This document shows, one piece after another, positions 25,657 to 35,094 of a stretch of DNA of 64,000 nt. The translations under genes and the position numbers were made by a program. The notes under the pieces were generated by a model. The model made no database searches, was not told the DNA's origin, and saw only the letters and a program-made list of their open reading frames with translations. Every line of letters starts with the position of its first letter. The first letter of the stretch is position 1. The stretch is from positions 1 through 64,000 of the forward strand of contig NZ_BMKW01000005.1 of the NCBI RefSeq assembly GCF_014644535.1, given 5' to 3'. The DNA comes from Neoroseomonas lacus (GTDB lineage: Bacteria > Pseudomonadota > Alphaproteobacteria > Acetobacterales > Acetobacteraceae).

Positions 25657-25766
25657 ATGTAGGGTGCTCGGTGTAGTCGCCCTAGATGTAGTATGCGGGT
25701 CCTTCCCAGCCCGTTGGCTACCGCGGGTATTTCGCGCCGCGGTTGGTCGCTGAATTTTCCAACCAA

Positions 25767-25790
25767 AACAACGGGTTCTGTTGTTTTTCC
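25767..25790 (+). terminator. hairpin with T-run before the terminase genes
   Basis: AACAAC (25767-25772) pairs with GTTGTT (25780-25785), followed directly by TTT. It sits in the 170-bp gap between the gpZ-like gene and terS. The same gap has a 12-bp direct repeat CCCTAGATGTAG at 25651 and 25680. A lambda-type packaging site would be expected near here, but I cannot identify one. Confidence 0.45.
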
Positions 25791-25826
25791 TGTTTCTGTC
25801 CGCGCGCGGCGCGGCAGCGGGGTCCC

Positions 25827-26405
25827 ATGGTCACCGTGAACCTGGAAGAGATGGCGGATAAACTCCGCATCTCCCTGCCGACCTTGCGCGCGATGATGCG
25901 CAAGCATCCTGACTTTCCGGTGGTCGCCGAGGGCCGCAACGGTGTTCCGTGGCAGTTGGACCCTGAGGCGGTCATCGCCTTCGTCCAGGCCAAGCGGGAT
26001 GAGGAAGCGGCGGCGAGGGACCAGCGCGACGACTTGCTCGCCCAGGTCAGCCTGCCGATCGAGGAACTGCAGCCAGAGGGCGAGCGCGTCCTGTCAGCGA
26101 CGGAGCGCCTCAAGGTCGCGCAGGCGATGCGCGTCGAGGATGACGTCGCCAAGCAACGCGGCTTCCTGGTGCTGACCAGCGACATGCGCATGCGCCTGAC
26201 GGCTGCGTGGACGCCGCTGTCGCAGTTCCTGTCCAGCCTGCCGGGCCAGATTGGCCGCCGACACAACCTGCCCGATGCCGTGGTGCGCGACATGCGCCGC
26301 GCGATCGAGGCGCAGCAGCGGGAACTGCACCGCAAGCTCAAGACATTGCTGAGCGAAGACGCGGAGCCGCCACCCGAGGAAGAGGAGCATGCCCCCGCAG
26401 CCTGA
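25827..26405 (+). CDS. terminase small subunit (Nu1-like)
   Basis: A 192-residue protein whose N-terminus is a winged-helix pattern: VTVNLEEMADKLRISLPTLR, then MMRKHPDFPVVAEG and PWQLDPEAVIAFVQAKRDEE. It continues with a long helical part rich in Arg/Glu and ends in a Pro/Glu tail. This is the gpNu1/DUF1441 organisation. It recognises the packaging site and partners with the large subunit, whose gene it overlaps by 17 bp. Confidence 0.85.
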   Translation: MVTVNLEEMADKLRISLPTLRAMMRKHPDFPVVAEGRNGVPWQLDPEAVIAFVQAKRDEEAAARDQRDDLLAQVSLPIEELQPEGERVLSATERLKVAQAMRVEDDVAKQRGFLVLTSDMRMRLTAAWTPLSQFLSSLPGQIGRRHNLPDAVVRDMRRAIEAQQRELHRKLKTLLSEDAEPPPEEEEHAPAA

Positions 26406-28491
26406 CGCAGCGCGCTTCGCCTATGCCGATGCCGCGCGCGTGCTGCGCGAGACATTCGACGCCTTCCTGCCGCCGAACCGCATGTCGGTGGCCGACCATG
26501 CCGCGCAGCGTCGGTGGGTGAAGTCGCCGGTCGGTTCGCACCTCGAGCGCTGGTCGCATGACACGGCGCCGTACCTGACCGAGCCGATGCATTGGCTCAG
26601 TGACGACCAGTACGACACCGAAGTCATCGTCGGGCCCGGCGCCTGCGGCAAGACCATGATCGCGGAGAACTGGCTGCTCTATACGATCGAGAGCGATCCG
26701 GCCGAACTGCTCTGGTATCTGAACACCGATGCCGCGCTCGACGCCTATGTGAAGGCGCGCATCGACACGATGCTGGACCAGCACGATCCGTTGATAGGGC
26801 ATCTGCGGCACGGGCGGGATTCGGTCGCCTTCAAGCGGTTCCGTGGCGGGCGGGCGGAGTTCCTGACATTCACCGCGAATTCGCTGGTGAACAAGCATGT
26901 CGCCCGCATCGTCGGTGATGAGTTCGACAATTACGACATCTCGCTCGGCGACCCGCTGGCGCTGCTGAACCCTCGGCGCCAGGCGGCCGGTGCCGATTCG
27001 AAGATGCTGTTGATGAGCCATCCCGATCGCGGGGCGCCGCTCGATGCGCCGCGATCCAAGCAGCGCGGCATCATGGCCGTGTACGCCGACAGCACGCGCT
27101 GCACCTGGTGGTGGCCGTGCCCGCATTGCGGGGCGTATTCGTCGCCGCACCCGAACGCGTCGCGGCGCATGGTGTTGGACTGGCCGAAGGATGCGTCGCT
27201 CGATGAGATCCAGGAACGGGCGCGGCTCGTCTGCCCCGTGAATGGCTGCCTGATCGAGGATGGCGAGCGGTACGCGATGAACCTTGCCGGCCGATGGGTC
27301 GGTGACGGCGAGACGATCGACGATGAGGGCCGCGTGACCGGGCAGCGCCGGCAGGTGAAGACCGCCGGCGCGTGGATCCTCGGCGTGATGTCGCCCTTCA
27401 CGAAGGACGGCATCGGCGGGCTGGCGCGGGTGAGGGCGCAGGCGGAACGCGCCGCCGAGCTCGGCGATATCGAGGGCCTGCGCCAGGTGGTGGTGAAGAC
27501 CTTCGGCGAGCCCTTCGCGGTGTCGGCGCAGATGGGCAGCATCGATGCTGCGGTGCTGGCGAAGCGGGCCGACAAGGGGCTGGCGCTGGGCGTAGTGCCG
27601 GAAGGCGTCCGCTTCCTGACGGCCTGGGCCGACGCGCAGGGCAGCCGCTTCGAATGGCTGGTGCGCGGCTGGGGCGAGGGCGGGCAGTCCTGGGTGATCG
27701 ATCGGCAGGTGATGCCGGCCGAACCGGGTAGCAACCCGGAAGACTGGGACGACCTGCTCGACCGGATGCAGGACGCCATCTACCCGCTGGCGGATGGGTC
27801 GGGGCGCGGCATGCGTGTTTGGGCTGTCGGATTTGATTCGCAGGGCCAGCCTGGTGTGACGGAACAGGCCTATGCCGCATGGCTGCGCCGCAAGAAGGCG
27901 GGGCGGGCGCGGAAGCTGGGCCTGATCGAATTCCGCGATGTGTGGACGCTGGTGCCGACGCGCGGTGCCTCGACCCGCGAAGCGCCGCGCATCCAGATTG
28001 TGTATCCGAACAGCCAGCGGAAGGACCGCAAGGCAGCGGCACGCGGTCAGGTGCCGGTGCTGCGGTTCAACCCGAGCTACGCGAAGGATGCGCTTTCCGC
28101 GCAGCTCTCGGTGATACCGCCGGCCGGGGCCTCGGTGAATTTTCCGGCGGCGCTGCTGAGCGAGGCGGCGCCGCACGACTTCTTCGAGCAGATCGCGGCG
28201 GAGGTTCGGCACTCGGTCACCGGCGTGTGGACGAAGCGCGAACCGCATCTGCGCAATGAGGTGTTGGACATGATGGTGGGCTGCGAAGTGGTGGCCCGCC
28301 TGCATGGTCTTCACCTGATCGACTGGGCGCGCCCGCGGGCATGGCAGGCGGAGTGGGACAGCAACAGCATGGTGGTGGAAATGCCGCGCGAGCCGGAAGC
28401 CGAGACCACGCCGTCGCTCACCGCCATCGCCGCCGCCGCGCGGCGTTCCGCGACGGGCGGGGCGCGCAGCATCGCCAGCATGCTGGCCTGA
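26389..28491 (+). CDS. terminase large subunit, GpA family
   Basis: A 700-residue GpA-type terminase. Walker A is GPGACGKT (residues 82-89), the Walker B-like site is HVARIVGDEFDNYDISLGDP, and a zinc-finger pair is CPHCG ... CPVNGC. The C-terminal nuclease part includes GFDSQGQPGVTEQAYAAWLR. It translocates DNA into proheads and cuts at cos. Length is close to lambda gpA. It overlaps terS by 17 bp and is followed by gpW. Confidence 0.95.
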   Translation: MPPQPDAARFAYADAARVLRETFDAFLPPNRMSVADHAAQRRWVKSPVGSHLERWSHDTAPYLTEPMHWLSDDQYDTEVIVGPGACGKTMIAENWLLYTIESDPAELLWYLNTDAALDAYVKARIDTMLDQHDPLIGHLRHGRDSVAFKRFRGGRAEFLTFTANSLVNKHVARIVGDEFDNYDISLGDPLALLNPRRQAAGADSKMLLMSHPDRGAPLDAPRSKQRGIMAVYADSTRCTWWWPCPHCGAYSSPHPNASRRMVLDWPKDASLDEIQERARLVCPVNGCLIEDGERYAMNLAGRWVGDGETIDDEGRVTGQRRQVKTAGAWILGVMSPFTKDGIGGLARVRAQAERAAELGDIEGLRQVVVKTFGEPFAVSAQMGSIDAAVLAKRADKGLALGVVPEGVRFLTAWADAQGSRFEWLVRGWGEGGQSWVIDRQVMPAEPGSNPEDWDDLLDRMQDAIYPLADGSGRGMRVWAVGFDSQGQPGVTEQAYAAWLRRKKAGRARKLGLIEFRDVWTLVPTRGASTREAPRIQIVYPNSQRKDRKAAARGQVPVLRFNPSYAKDALSAQLSVIPPAGASVNFPAALLSEAAPHDFFEQIAAEVRHSVTGVWTKREPHLRNEVLDMMVGCEVVARLHGLHLIDWARPRAWQAEWDSNSMVVEMPREPEAETTPSLTAIAAAARRSATGGARSIASMLA

Positions 28492-28502
28492 ACGGAGCAT
28501 CC

Positions 28503-28730
28503 ATGGCCGACGCCGCGACGCTGCAGGCCCGCCTGTCGGAGGCGGAGACTGCGTATCATCGCCTGCTGACCGGGTCGAAGGCCGAACAGGTGACCTATGC
28601 GGCCGGGCAGGTCAGCCGGTCGATGAAGTACACGCAGGCCAATATCGATGCTCTGCGCGGCTACATCGCGGATCTGCGGCGGGAACTGTGCCTGCCGTCG
28701 CGCCGCCGCGCGATTGGGGTGCGATTCTGA
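28503..28730 (+). CDS. head-tail joining protein W-like
   Basis: A 75-residue protein: ADAATLQARLSEAETAYHRL, LTGSKAEQVTYAAGQVSRSM, then YTQANIDALRGYIADLRREL. This pattern matches gpW of lambda, which sits at the portal vertex. Its TGA overlaps the portal ATG by one base. Position between terminase and portal is canonical. Confidence 0.88.
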   Translation: MADAATLQARLSEAETAYHRLLTGSKAEQVTYAAGQVSRSMKYTQANIDALRGYIADLRRELCLPSRRRAIGVRF

Positions 28731-30367
28731 TGAACGCCCCCGTCCTGCTCGGGCCCAACGGCCTGCCGCTGCCGGCGCGTCGCCGCTCCATGGCGAGCAT
28801 CGGCAATGGCGGCAGCTATGACGCGGCATCCCAGACCAGCCAGGAAATGACGGGCTGGATGCCGTCCTACCGCAGCGCGGATGCGGACGTGAATCCGTCT
28901 CGCCGCGACATGGTCTCGCGCATCCGGGACCTTGCGCGCAATGACGGCTGGGCCTCGGGTTCCATCACCCGCATCGTCGACAGCGCGGTGGGCGCGGACC
29001 TTCGCCCGGCGCCGAAGCCGGATTTCCGCTCGCTCGCCTGGTATTCGCCGGCATTCGACGCGACCTGGGCGGCGGAATTCACCTCCTGGGCCAAGGGGTG
29101 CTGGCGCGATTGGGCGCAGGACCCGGCCTGCTGGTGTGACGCGGCGCGGCAATCGACCACGGGCGAGCAGTTCCAGCTGTCCTTCCGCACGATGCTGACG
29201 GAAGGCGACGCGGTGGCGACGCTGCCCTGGCGCCCGGAGCGCATGGCCTATGGCCGCGGGCACTATGCGACAACGGTGGCGCTGGTGGAGCCCGACCGGC
29301 TGTGCAACCCGAACGACATGGAAGACGATGCGACGCATCGTGGTGGCGTCGAGATCGATGCGGACGGCGCCGCGGTGCGGTACCACTTCCGCGATGGTCA
29401 CCCCGGCGACTGGTATGCCGGCGCCAGCGGCTTCACTTGGTCAAGCTATGCGCGCGAGACCGCCTGGGGCCGCCCGGTCGTGGTGCATTACTTCGAACAG
29501 GACCGCATCGGGCAGCATCGCGGCGTCGGCGTGCTGGCGCCGGTGCTGTCGCGCATGCGCATGCTGTCGCGCTATGATTCGGTCGAGCTGCAGGCTGCGG
29601 TGGTCAACGCCATCCTCGCCGCCTACATCGAAAGCCCCTTTGATTCGGATCTGGTGCGCGACAGCCTGAGCACCGAGGCCGAGCTCTCCGGCTATCAGGC
29701 GGAACGGTCCAAGTTCCATGAGGACCGGCGCCTGTCCTTCAACGGTGTGCGCCTACCGACGCTGTTCCCCGGCGAGAAGATCAACACCGTCGCGGCGAAC
29801 CGGCCTTCGGGCAATTATCCGGCCTTCCAGGCTGCCATTCTGCGCAACATCGCGGCGGCGACCGGGCAGTCGGAGATGCAGGTCTCGCAGGATTGGTCGC
29901 GGACGAATTACAGCAGCGCCCGCGCGGCCCTGCTGGAGACGTGGAAGACCATCACGCGGCGCCGCAGCGGGTTCGCCCGCGGCTTCGCGCAGCCGGTGTG
30001 GGTCGCCTTCCTCGAGGAGGCGATGGAGCGCGACGGCCCGCCGATGCCGAATGGCGCGCCGGACTTCGCGGAGATGCGCGGCGCTTATGCTCGCTGCGAC
30101 TGGCGCGGGCCTGGCCGTGGTTGGGTGGACCCGGTGAAGGAACCGACCGGCAGCCAGCTGCGCATGGAAATGGGCGTGTCGACGCTGGAGCACGAAGCCT
30201 CGGAGAATGCCGGCATGGATTACGAGGACGTGCTGGACCAGCGGGCCATCGAAGTCGCGGCGTTCAAGAGCCGCGGCCTGCCGCTGCCGTCATGGGCGGG
30301 GGCCGTGGCGGCGGCGGCGGTGCAGGCGCCGGCGAACGACTCACCGCAGGCGGGCGATGCGACCTAA
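28730..30367 (+). CDS. phage portal protein, lambda family
   Basis: A 545-residue portal: GGSYDAASQTSQEMTGWMPS, DMVSRIRDLARNDGWASGSI (typical of lambda gpB-type portals), GVGVLAPVLSRMRMLSRYDS and YPAFQAAILRNIAAATGQSE, then WKTITRRRSGFARGFAQPVW. It forms the dodecameric DNA entry channel. The end converges with the antisense lipoprotein gene (4-bp overlap at 30364-30367). Confidence 0.95.
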   Translation: MNAPVLLGPNGLPLPARRRSMASIGNGGSYDAASQTSQEMTGWMPSYRSADADVNPSRRDMVSRIRDLARNDGWASGSITRIVDSAVGADLRPAPKPDFRSLAWYSPAFDATWAAEFTSWAKGCWRDWAQDPACWCDAARQSTTGEQFQLSFRTMLTEGDAVATLPWRPERMAYGRGHYATTVALVEPDRLCNPNDMEDDATHRGGVEIDADGAAVRYHFRDGHPGDWYAGASGFTWSSYARETAWGRPVVVHYFEQDRIGQHRGVGVLAPVLSRMRMLSRYDSVELQAAVVNAILAAYIESPFDSDLVRDSLSTEAELSGYQAERSKFHEDRRLSFNGVRLPTLFPGEKINTVAANRPSGNYPAFQAAILRNIAAATGQSEMQVSQDWSRTNYSSARAALLETWKTITRRRSGFARGFAQPVWVAFLEEAMERDGPPMPNGAPDFAEMRGAYARCDWRGPGRGWVDPVKEPTGSQLRMEMGVSTLEHEASENAGMDYEDVLDQRAIEVAAFKSRGLPLPSWAGAVAAAAVQAPANDSPQAGDAT

Positions 30368-31482
30368 CACCGCGGTAGGTTCCGGCGGTGAACTCCAACT
30401 GCACGGTTGTCCCCCTCTCCGTCATCGCATCCGTTTGACGCGCCAGGGGTCGGGGGTCGGCCAGCCGGAGGCGTGTTTTGCGGAGGCACTGGGGCACTGG
30501 CGGGTGTGGTGGTGCGAAACCTGCCCCTCATGACGCCTGTGCCGTTGCCGACCGAGGGGATGGATCCGTTGACGATCTGAAAGAGCGACCAGCGTGCACG
30601 GTCGCATGCCGTGGAAGTTTGTTGACCATCCCGGCATGCCGCTCGAGCATGGTCGGACGCCGCTTGCACCGTATCGAGACCAGGTTGTGCAAAGTAGACC
30701 ACTAGCGAATTGCCGACCGTGCGGCTCCATTTGCCTGCCAAGCCGACTGATGCGGGGCCGATACCGAGAGTGATGCCCCCCTGCCTGTCATCGGTGATGG
30801 TCAAGCCGATATCAACGTAGTTCCCGGGCGCCTCGGAAGGGTTGCCCGGATCGAAGTTGGTGAAGCAGGTGCGAACGATCGGATTGTCTTGGCCGGTGAT
30901 GGGGTTTCGATACATGCCACTAACAATCTGCTGATTCCGCAGATTGAGCAGATTTGCGGCTATCGGGGCGCCGTCGAGTGCCTCGATGATTTGGCGGACG
31001 ATCACTGGATCTGTGGGCAAGGGCGCGAGCCGTTCGTCGACGGGCTCACCTGGTGCGGCGGATGGTGGTCCATTCGGTGAGTGGATCGGCCAGACATGGT
31101 AGCGCAGGGTCTGCACCGTCGATTGCGATCCGCCGAAGCCACCCGAAAGTGCAACGCTGCTCACAGGTGGAATAGGTATGCCGGCGCTTACAGCTGCGGA
31201 TCCGCTGACTGTTGTGTCGACGGTCAATTCCGCACGCACTTTAGAGATTCGGTAAGCGAGATTTCCGCGGCCACATTGAAATGTCGAACTGTGGTCGATC
31301 AAACGCACCAGCTCCGTGTTCTTCACAAAGAACGGTCGGTACTGAGCGAGAATTGTGTACGTATCAATCTGCCGACGTATTTCTGTTTGGACGCGACCGA
31401 TGGAGCTTGGGGCAATTGCTTCGATTTCGGTGCCGCACGCCGAAAGCAATAGTAATGCTGAACAAAAGGCTTGTCTTTGCAT
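30364..31482 (-). CDS. lipoprotein gene inserted antisense in the head operon
   Basis: A 372-residue protein with signal peptide MQRQAFCSALLLLSACGTEI and lipobox LSAC. A middle beta-rich domain contains YRISKVRAELTVDTTVSGSA, GGFGGSQSTVQTLRYHVWPI and VDIGLTITDDRQGGITLGIG. The C-terminus is Pro-rich. The local GC content is lower than in neighbouring phage genes. It is opposite to the late operon, between portal and protease, where a gene is not normally found. This is a typical moron expressed from its own promoter, possibly altering the host envelope. Family not recognised. Confidence 0.75.
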   Translation of the reverse strand: MQRQAFCSALLLLSACGTEIEAIAPSSIGRVQTEIRRQIDTYTILAQYRPFFVKNTELVRLIDHSSTFQCGRGNLAYRISKVRAELTVDTTVSGSAAVSAGIPIPPVSSVALSGGFGGSQSTVQTLRYHVWPIHSPNGPPSAAPGEPVDERLAPLPTDPVIVRQIIEALDGAPIAANLLNLRNQQIVSGMYRNPITGQDNPIVRTCFTNFDPGNPSEAPGNYVDIGLTITDDRQGGITLGIGPASVGLAGKWSRTVGNSLVVYFAQPGLDTVQAASDHARAACRDGQQTSTACDRARWSLFQIVNGSIPSVGNGTGVMRGRFRTTTPASAPVPPQNTPPAGRPPTPGASNGCDDGEGDNRAVGVHRRNLPRC

Positions 31483-31601
31483 CGGTCAGCTTCTCTCGAC
31501 AGTAGAACACCATGCGGTGAGTTCTCCTTGTGAGGCAAGCGGAATGAACATGTTTACGGCGCAGCGGCGGCAGCCCGTCTCGACGCCATGAGGAGCGATG
31601 C

Positions 31602-32489
31602 ATGAACGAGCGCTTCGCCCACCTGTCGCAGCGCCTGTTCAACCGGCCGCTCGCCATTCTGCCGGGCAAGGCGGAACTGGCGATGGCGGTGCTCGCCGAC
31701 CGGCTCGGCATCGCGCATCTGTTCCGCGCCGATGGCAGCGTGGTCGAGATCCACGCCTCGGCCGCCGGCTTCGAGGAAGAGGGCGGCGCCGGCTGGCGCG
31801 AGGGCTACGACATCATCGGCGGCGTCGCTGTGATCGAGGTCGAGGGCATGCTGGTGCAGCGGCTCGGCACGCTGCGCCCCTATTGCGGTATGACCGGCTA
31901 TGACGGGCTGCGCACCAACCTGCTGAGCGCGGTCGCCGACCCGGCGGTGAAGGCCGTCGCCTTCATCATCTCCTCGCCAGGTGGGGAAGTCGCTGCCTGC
32001 TTCGACCTGGCCGACACCATCTTCGCCGCGCGCGGCGAAAAGCCGATCTGGGCCATCTGTGCCGAGGAAGCCTATTCCGCCGCCTACGCCATCGCTTCCG
32101 CCTGCGACCACATCACCGTGCCGCGCACCGGCGGCGTCGGGTCGATCGGCGTCATCTCGATGGTGGTGGACTTCTCGCAGGCCCTCGCCGAGGGCGGCAT
32201 CGCCGTTCACTTCATCCATCACGGCAAGCGCAAGGCCGAAGTCGGCCGGGCGGAGATGCAGGGCGTGAAGCCCGACCTTCTGGCGCGCCTGCAGGTGGAA
32301 ATCGACGCGGTGGGCGAGCTGTTCATCGAGACGGTGGCGCGCAACCGCGGCGTCTCGCCCAAGGCAATCCGCGCCCTTGAAGCCGCCTGCCTGCCAGCCC
32401 TGACCGGGGAGGCGGTGAAGGCCGGCCTCGCCGATGCGGTGCTGGCGCCCGATGCAGCCTTCGCCGCGCTGCTGACCACGCTGGGCTGA
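31602..32489 (+). CDS. S49 family capsid maturation protease
   Basis: A 295-residue protein of the SppA/S49 clan: VAVIEVEGMLVQRLG, VKAVAFIISSPGGEVAACFD, AEEAYSAAYAIASACDHITV with the nucleophile Ser in AYSAAY, and GVGSIGVISMVVDFSQALAE. It corresponds to lambda gpC and cleaves scaffold or head proteins. The next gene is a scaffold-like acidic protein. Note the antisense lipoprotein directly upstream. Confidence 0.93.
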   Translation: MNERFAHLSQRLFNRPLAILPGKAELAMAVLADRLGIAHLFRADGSVVEIHASAAGFEEEGGAGWREGYDIIGGVAVIEVEGMLVQRLGTLRPYCGMTGYDGLRTNLLSAVADPAVKAVAFIISSPGGEVAACFDLADTIFAARGEKPIWAICAEEAYSAAYAIASACDHITVPRTGGVGSIGVISMVVDFSQALAEGGIAVHFIHHGKRKAEVGRAEMQGVKPDLLARLQVEIDAVGELFIETVARNRGVSPKAIRALEAACLPALTGEAVKAGLADAVLAPDAAFAALLTTLG

Positions 32490-32521
32490 CCCCGGCTCAT
32501 CTGCCCCGAAAGGAACCGACC

Positions 32522-33106
32522 ATGACCCTCCGCACCCGGGCGGCGGCGGCGCTGTCGCCGTTCGCCCATCTCGCAGGCTTCGGCCCGCGCCGTGCCCCCA
32601 AGGCTGAGGGCGAGCCGCCGAAGGACGCGCCCGACGCCGAAGGCGAGGAAGAGGAAGCTGAGGACAAGGCGACCGACCCGAAGGACCCGCCGCCCGAGCC
32701 CAACGGCGAGGACGACAAGGCGGGCGAGGGTGCGGCGGAAGATGAGGGCGACCCCGAGGAAGAGGACCCGGATGAGGAAATGCGCGGCAATTCCGCCGCC
32801 GCGCAGGCCCGCCGGCGGGAACGCGCCCGCTGCGCCGCCATCTTCGCCTCCCCGCACGCCGCAGGCCGGGCGGATGTCGCCGCGCAGCTCGCCTTCCACA
32901 CCACCATGCCGCGCAGCGCGGCCGTCGCCTCCCTCGCAGCCCTGGCGGGCACCGGGGCGGGCGCCGGGCGCGGGCGGGGTCGCAGCCTCGATGAACGGAT
33001 GGAAGGGGCGGACAACCCGCGCCTGCCGCCGGGCGGCGGGGAGAAGCCGGCGGCGGCGCAGGTCGCCGCTTCCTGGGACGCGGCGATGAAGCGCGCGGCT
33101 CGCTGA
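32522..33106 (+). CDS. acidic scaffold-like protein
   Basis: A 194-residue protein with a long Glu/Asp/Pro/Ala-rich middle (EDKATDPKDPPPEPNGEDDK and similar) and a helical C-terminal half (AAAQARRRERARCAAIFASP, then VAAQLAFHTTMPRSAAVASL). Composition and location between the S49 protease and decoration protein fit a scaffold (Nu3 role). Many phages produce the scaffold from the protease gene; here it is separate. Also possibly a maturation target. Confidence 0.65.
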   Translation: MTLRTRAAAALSPFAHLAGFGPRRAPKAEGEPPKDAPDAEGEEEEAEDKATDPKDPPPEPNGEDDKAGEGAAEDEGDPEEEDPDEEMRGNSAAAQARRRERARCAAIFASPHAAGRADVAAQLAFHTTMPRSAAVASLAALAGTGAGAGRGRGRSLDERMEGADNPRLPPGGGEKPAAAQVAASWDAAMKRAAR

Positions 33107-33131
33107 CCCGAACCTCCAAGGAGAATCCACC

Positions 33132-33512
33132 ATGCCTGTCCTGACGGAAGGCCGGCGCGCCGGCGAATTCATCGTGTCGGAGGCCAACGGCTTCCGCTCG
33201 CGCGAGGTCGTCACCCTCGCGTCCAACGGCTCGACCGCTCTGACCTATCCTGCGGGTCATGTGCTCGCCCTGGTCACCGCCACCAGCAAGTATGTCGAAT
33301 ACGACAATGTCGGGACGGACGGGACCGAGGCCGCGAAGGTGATCCTGTACGACAACGTCACCGTGCCCGCGACCGGAGACCTCAAGGCCGTCGTCATTGC
33401 CCGCGATGCCGAGGTCAACAAGGCCGAGCTGTCCTGGTTCGCTGCCGCGGCGGATGCGGACAAGACCGCCGGCCTCGTGGACCTCGCCGCGGTCGGCATC
33501 ATCGGCCGCTGA
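33132..33512 (+). CDS. head decoration protein (gpD-like)
   Basis: A 126-residue protein: GRRAGEFIVSEANGFRSREV, ALTYPAGHVLALVTATSKYV and KAVVIARDAEVNKAELSWFA. It resembles lambda gpD, a trimeric capsid-stabilising protein. It lies directly before the major capsid gene, as in lambda. An AAGGAG lies upstream of the start. Confidence 0.9.
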   Translation: MPVLTEGRRAGEFIVSEANGFRSREVVTLASNGSTALTYPAGHVLALVTATSKYVEYDNVGTDGTEAAKVILYDNVTVPATGDLKAVVIARDAEVNKAELSWFAAAADADKTAGLVDLAAVGIIGR

Positions 33513-33589
33513 TCCGCGCGCCGCACCCGGCGCGCCCCCGAGCGGCGCCGGACCCGGGCCGCACCCCACCATCACGGAGACTATCAACC

Positions 33590-34621
33590 ATGGCGACGCT
33601 CGACGTCTTCAACCAGGATCCGTTCACGACGATGTCCCTGACGTCGGCCGTCGAGCGCAACCCCTTCAATCCGACCGGGCTCGGTGAGCTCAACCTGTTC
33701 ACCGATGTGCCGATCCGCGACAAGGCGGCGGCGGTCGAGGAGCGGGACGGCACGCTGGTCGTCATCCCGACCTCGCCGCGCGGCGCGCCGCCGACGGAGC
33801 GCCAGGGCGAAAAGCGCCGCATGCGCTATTTCGAGGTCCCACGCATCTCGATGGCCGACACGCTGCAGGCCGATGAAATCCAGTCGGTGCGCGCCTTCGG
33901 CCAGGAAAGCGAGCTGATGCAGGTGCAGGCGGAGGTGGCGCGGCGCCTGAACGGCCCGACCGGGCTGACCTCCAGCGTCGAATATACCTGGGAGCGCATG
34001 CGCCTGGGTGCGGTGCAAGGCATCGTGCTCGATGCGGATGGCAGCACCATCTACAACTGGTTCACCGAATTCGGTATCTCGCAGCCCGCCGAGATCGACT
34101 TCGACCTCGACAACGCTACCCCGGCCGCCGGTGCGCTGCGCACGGCGTGCGCTGGCGTGGTGCGCACCATGGCGCGGGCCGCCAAGGGCGCCTTCACCAC
34201 CCAGACGCGCGTCATGGCGATGTGCGGCGATGCGTTCTGGGACAATCTGGTCGCTCACCCCGAGGTCACGCAGACCTTCCTGAACTGGGCGGCGGCGGAG
34301 GATCTGCGCAAGGGTACGGCCTTCCGGGCGATGCGCTTCGGCGACATCGAATGGTTCAACTATCGCGGGTCCGACGACAACACCACGATCAAGGTCGGCA
34401 CCGACAAGGTCGCCTTCTTCCCCGCTGGTGCGCCTGGCGTGTTCCAGCGCGTGCTGGCGCCGGCGGAGACCTTCGACTGGGTGAATACGCCGGGCAAGCC
34501 GATCTACGTCATCCCGATCCGCGACAGGGACCGTAACGCCTGGTGGCGGCAGGAGGTCTATTCCTATCCGCTGATGCTGTGCTCGCGGCCGGACGTGCTG
34601 CTGCGCGGCAAGCGCACCTGA
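33590..34621 (+). CDS. major capsid protein (gpE family)
   Basis: A 343-residue protein with gpE-family features: FNQDPFTTMSLTSAVERNPF, then MRYFEVPRISMADTLQADEI, GQESELMQVQAEVARRLNG and KVAFFPAGAPGVFQRVLAPA near the C-terminus. It forms the icosahedral shell. Length matches lambda gpE (341). The DFDLDNA segment after IYNWFTEFG is typical. Confidence 0.95.
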   Translation: MATLDVFNQDPFTTMSLTSAVERNPFNPTGLGELNLFTDVPIRDKAAAVEERDGTLVVIPTSPRGAPPTERQGEKRRMRYFEVPRISMADTLQADEIQSVRAFGQESELMQVQAEVARRLNGPTGLTSSVEYTWERMRLGAVQGIVLDADGSTIYNWFTEFGISQPAEIDFDLDNATPAAGALRTACAGVVRTMARAAKGAFTTQTRVMAMCGDAFWDNLVAHPEVTQTFLNWAAAEDLRKGTAFRAMRFGDIEWFNYRGSDDNTTIKVGTDKVAFFPAGAPGVFQRVLAPAETFDWVNTPGKPIYVIPIRDRDRNAWWRQEVYSYPLMLCSRPDVLLRGKRT

Positions 34622-34638
34622 CCGGCTGACGGCGCGGC

Positions 34639-35094
34639 ATGTCAGACCTCACCGAGCCGTTCGAAGACCCGTTCGGCGACGACCTCCTTGCCCCGGCAAT
34701 GGAGATGTTCGCCGTACGGGTCGCCGTCGCGCCGGTTGGTGGCACGTCCGCCATCCGGCGCGGCGTGTTCGACCGGCTGCACATCGAGGTTGGGTTCGGG
34801 GCCGATGGCGCACCGATCTCGGCGAGCCGGTCGCAGATCGGCGTCAGCATCGGCGAATGGGGCGACCCGAAGCAGGGCGACGCCATCGATGTCCGCATCC
34901 GGCGGGGCCGCGCGGTGCATGTGGATGAGGCGGTGGCGGTCGGCGATGTCGTGCTGCACTACCTGATCCAGGACGTGGAGCATGACGGTGCCGGCGGCGC
35001 CCTGCTGATCCTCGGCGCCCGCGCCCTCTCGACGGAAGGCGCGGCCATAGGCGGCCTGCCCTTCACGCCGAGCGGCCAGGTGCTGGGGTCATGA
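34639..35094 (+). CDS. head-tail joining protein (gpFII-like candidate)
   Basis: A 151-residue protein: MSDLTEPFEDPFGDDLLAPA, IEVGFGADGAPISASRSQIG and GDVVLHYLIQDVEHDGAGGA. The beta-rich OB-like second half and position after the capsid gene fit a head-tail connector. The specific family is inferred by location. It overlaps the next gene by four bases. Confidence 0.55.
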   Translation: MSDLTEPFEDPFGDDLLAPAMEMFAVRVAVAPVGGTSAIRRGVFDRLHIEVGFGADGAPISASRSQIGVSIGEWGDPKQGDAIDVRIRRGRAVHVDEAVAVGDVVLHYLIQDVEHDGAGGALLILGARALSTEGAAIGGLPFTPSGQVLGS

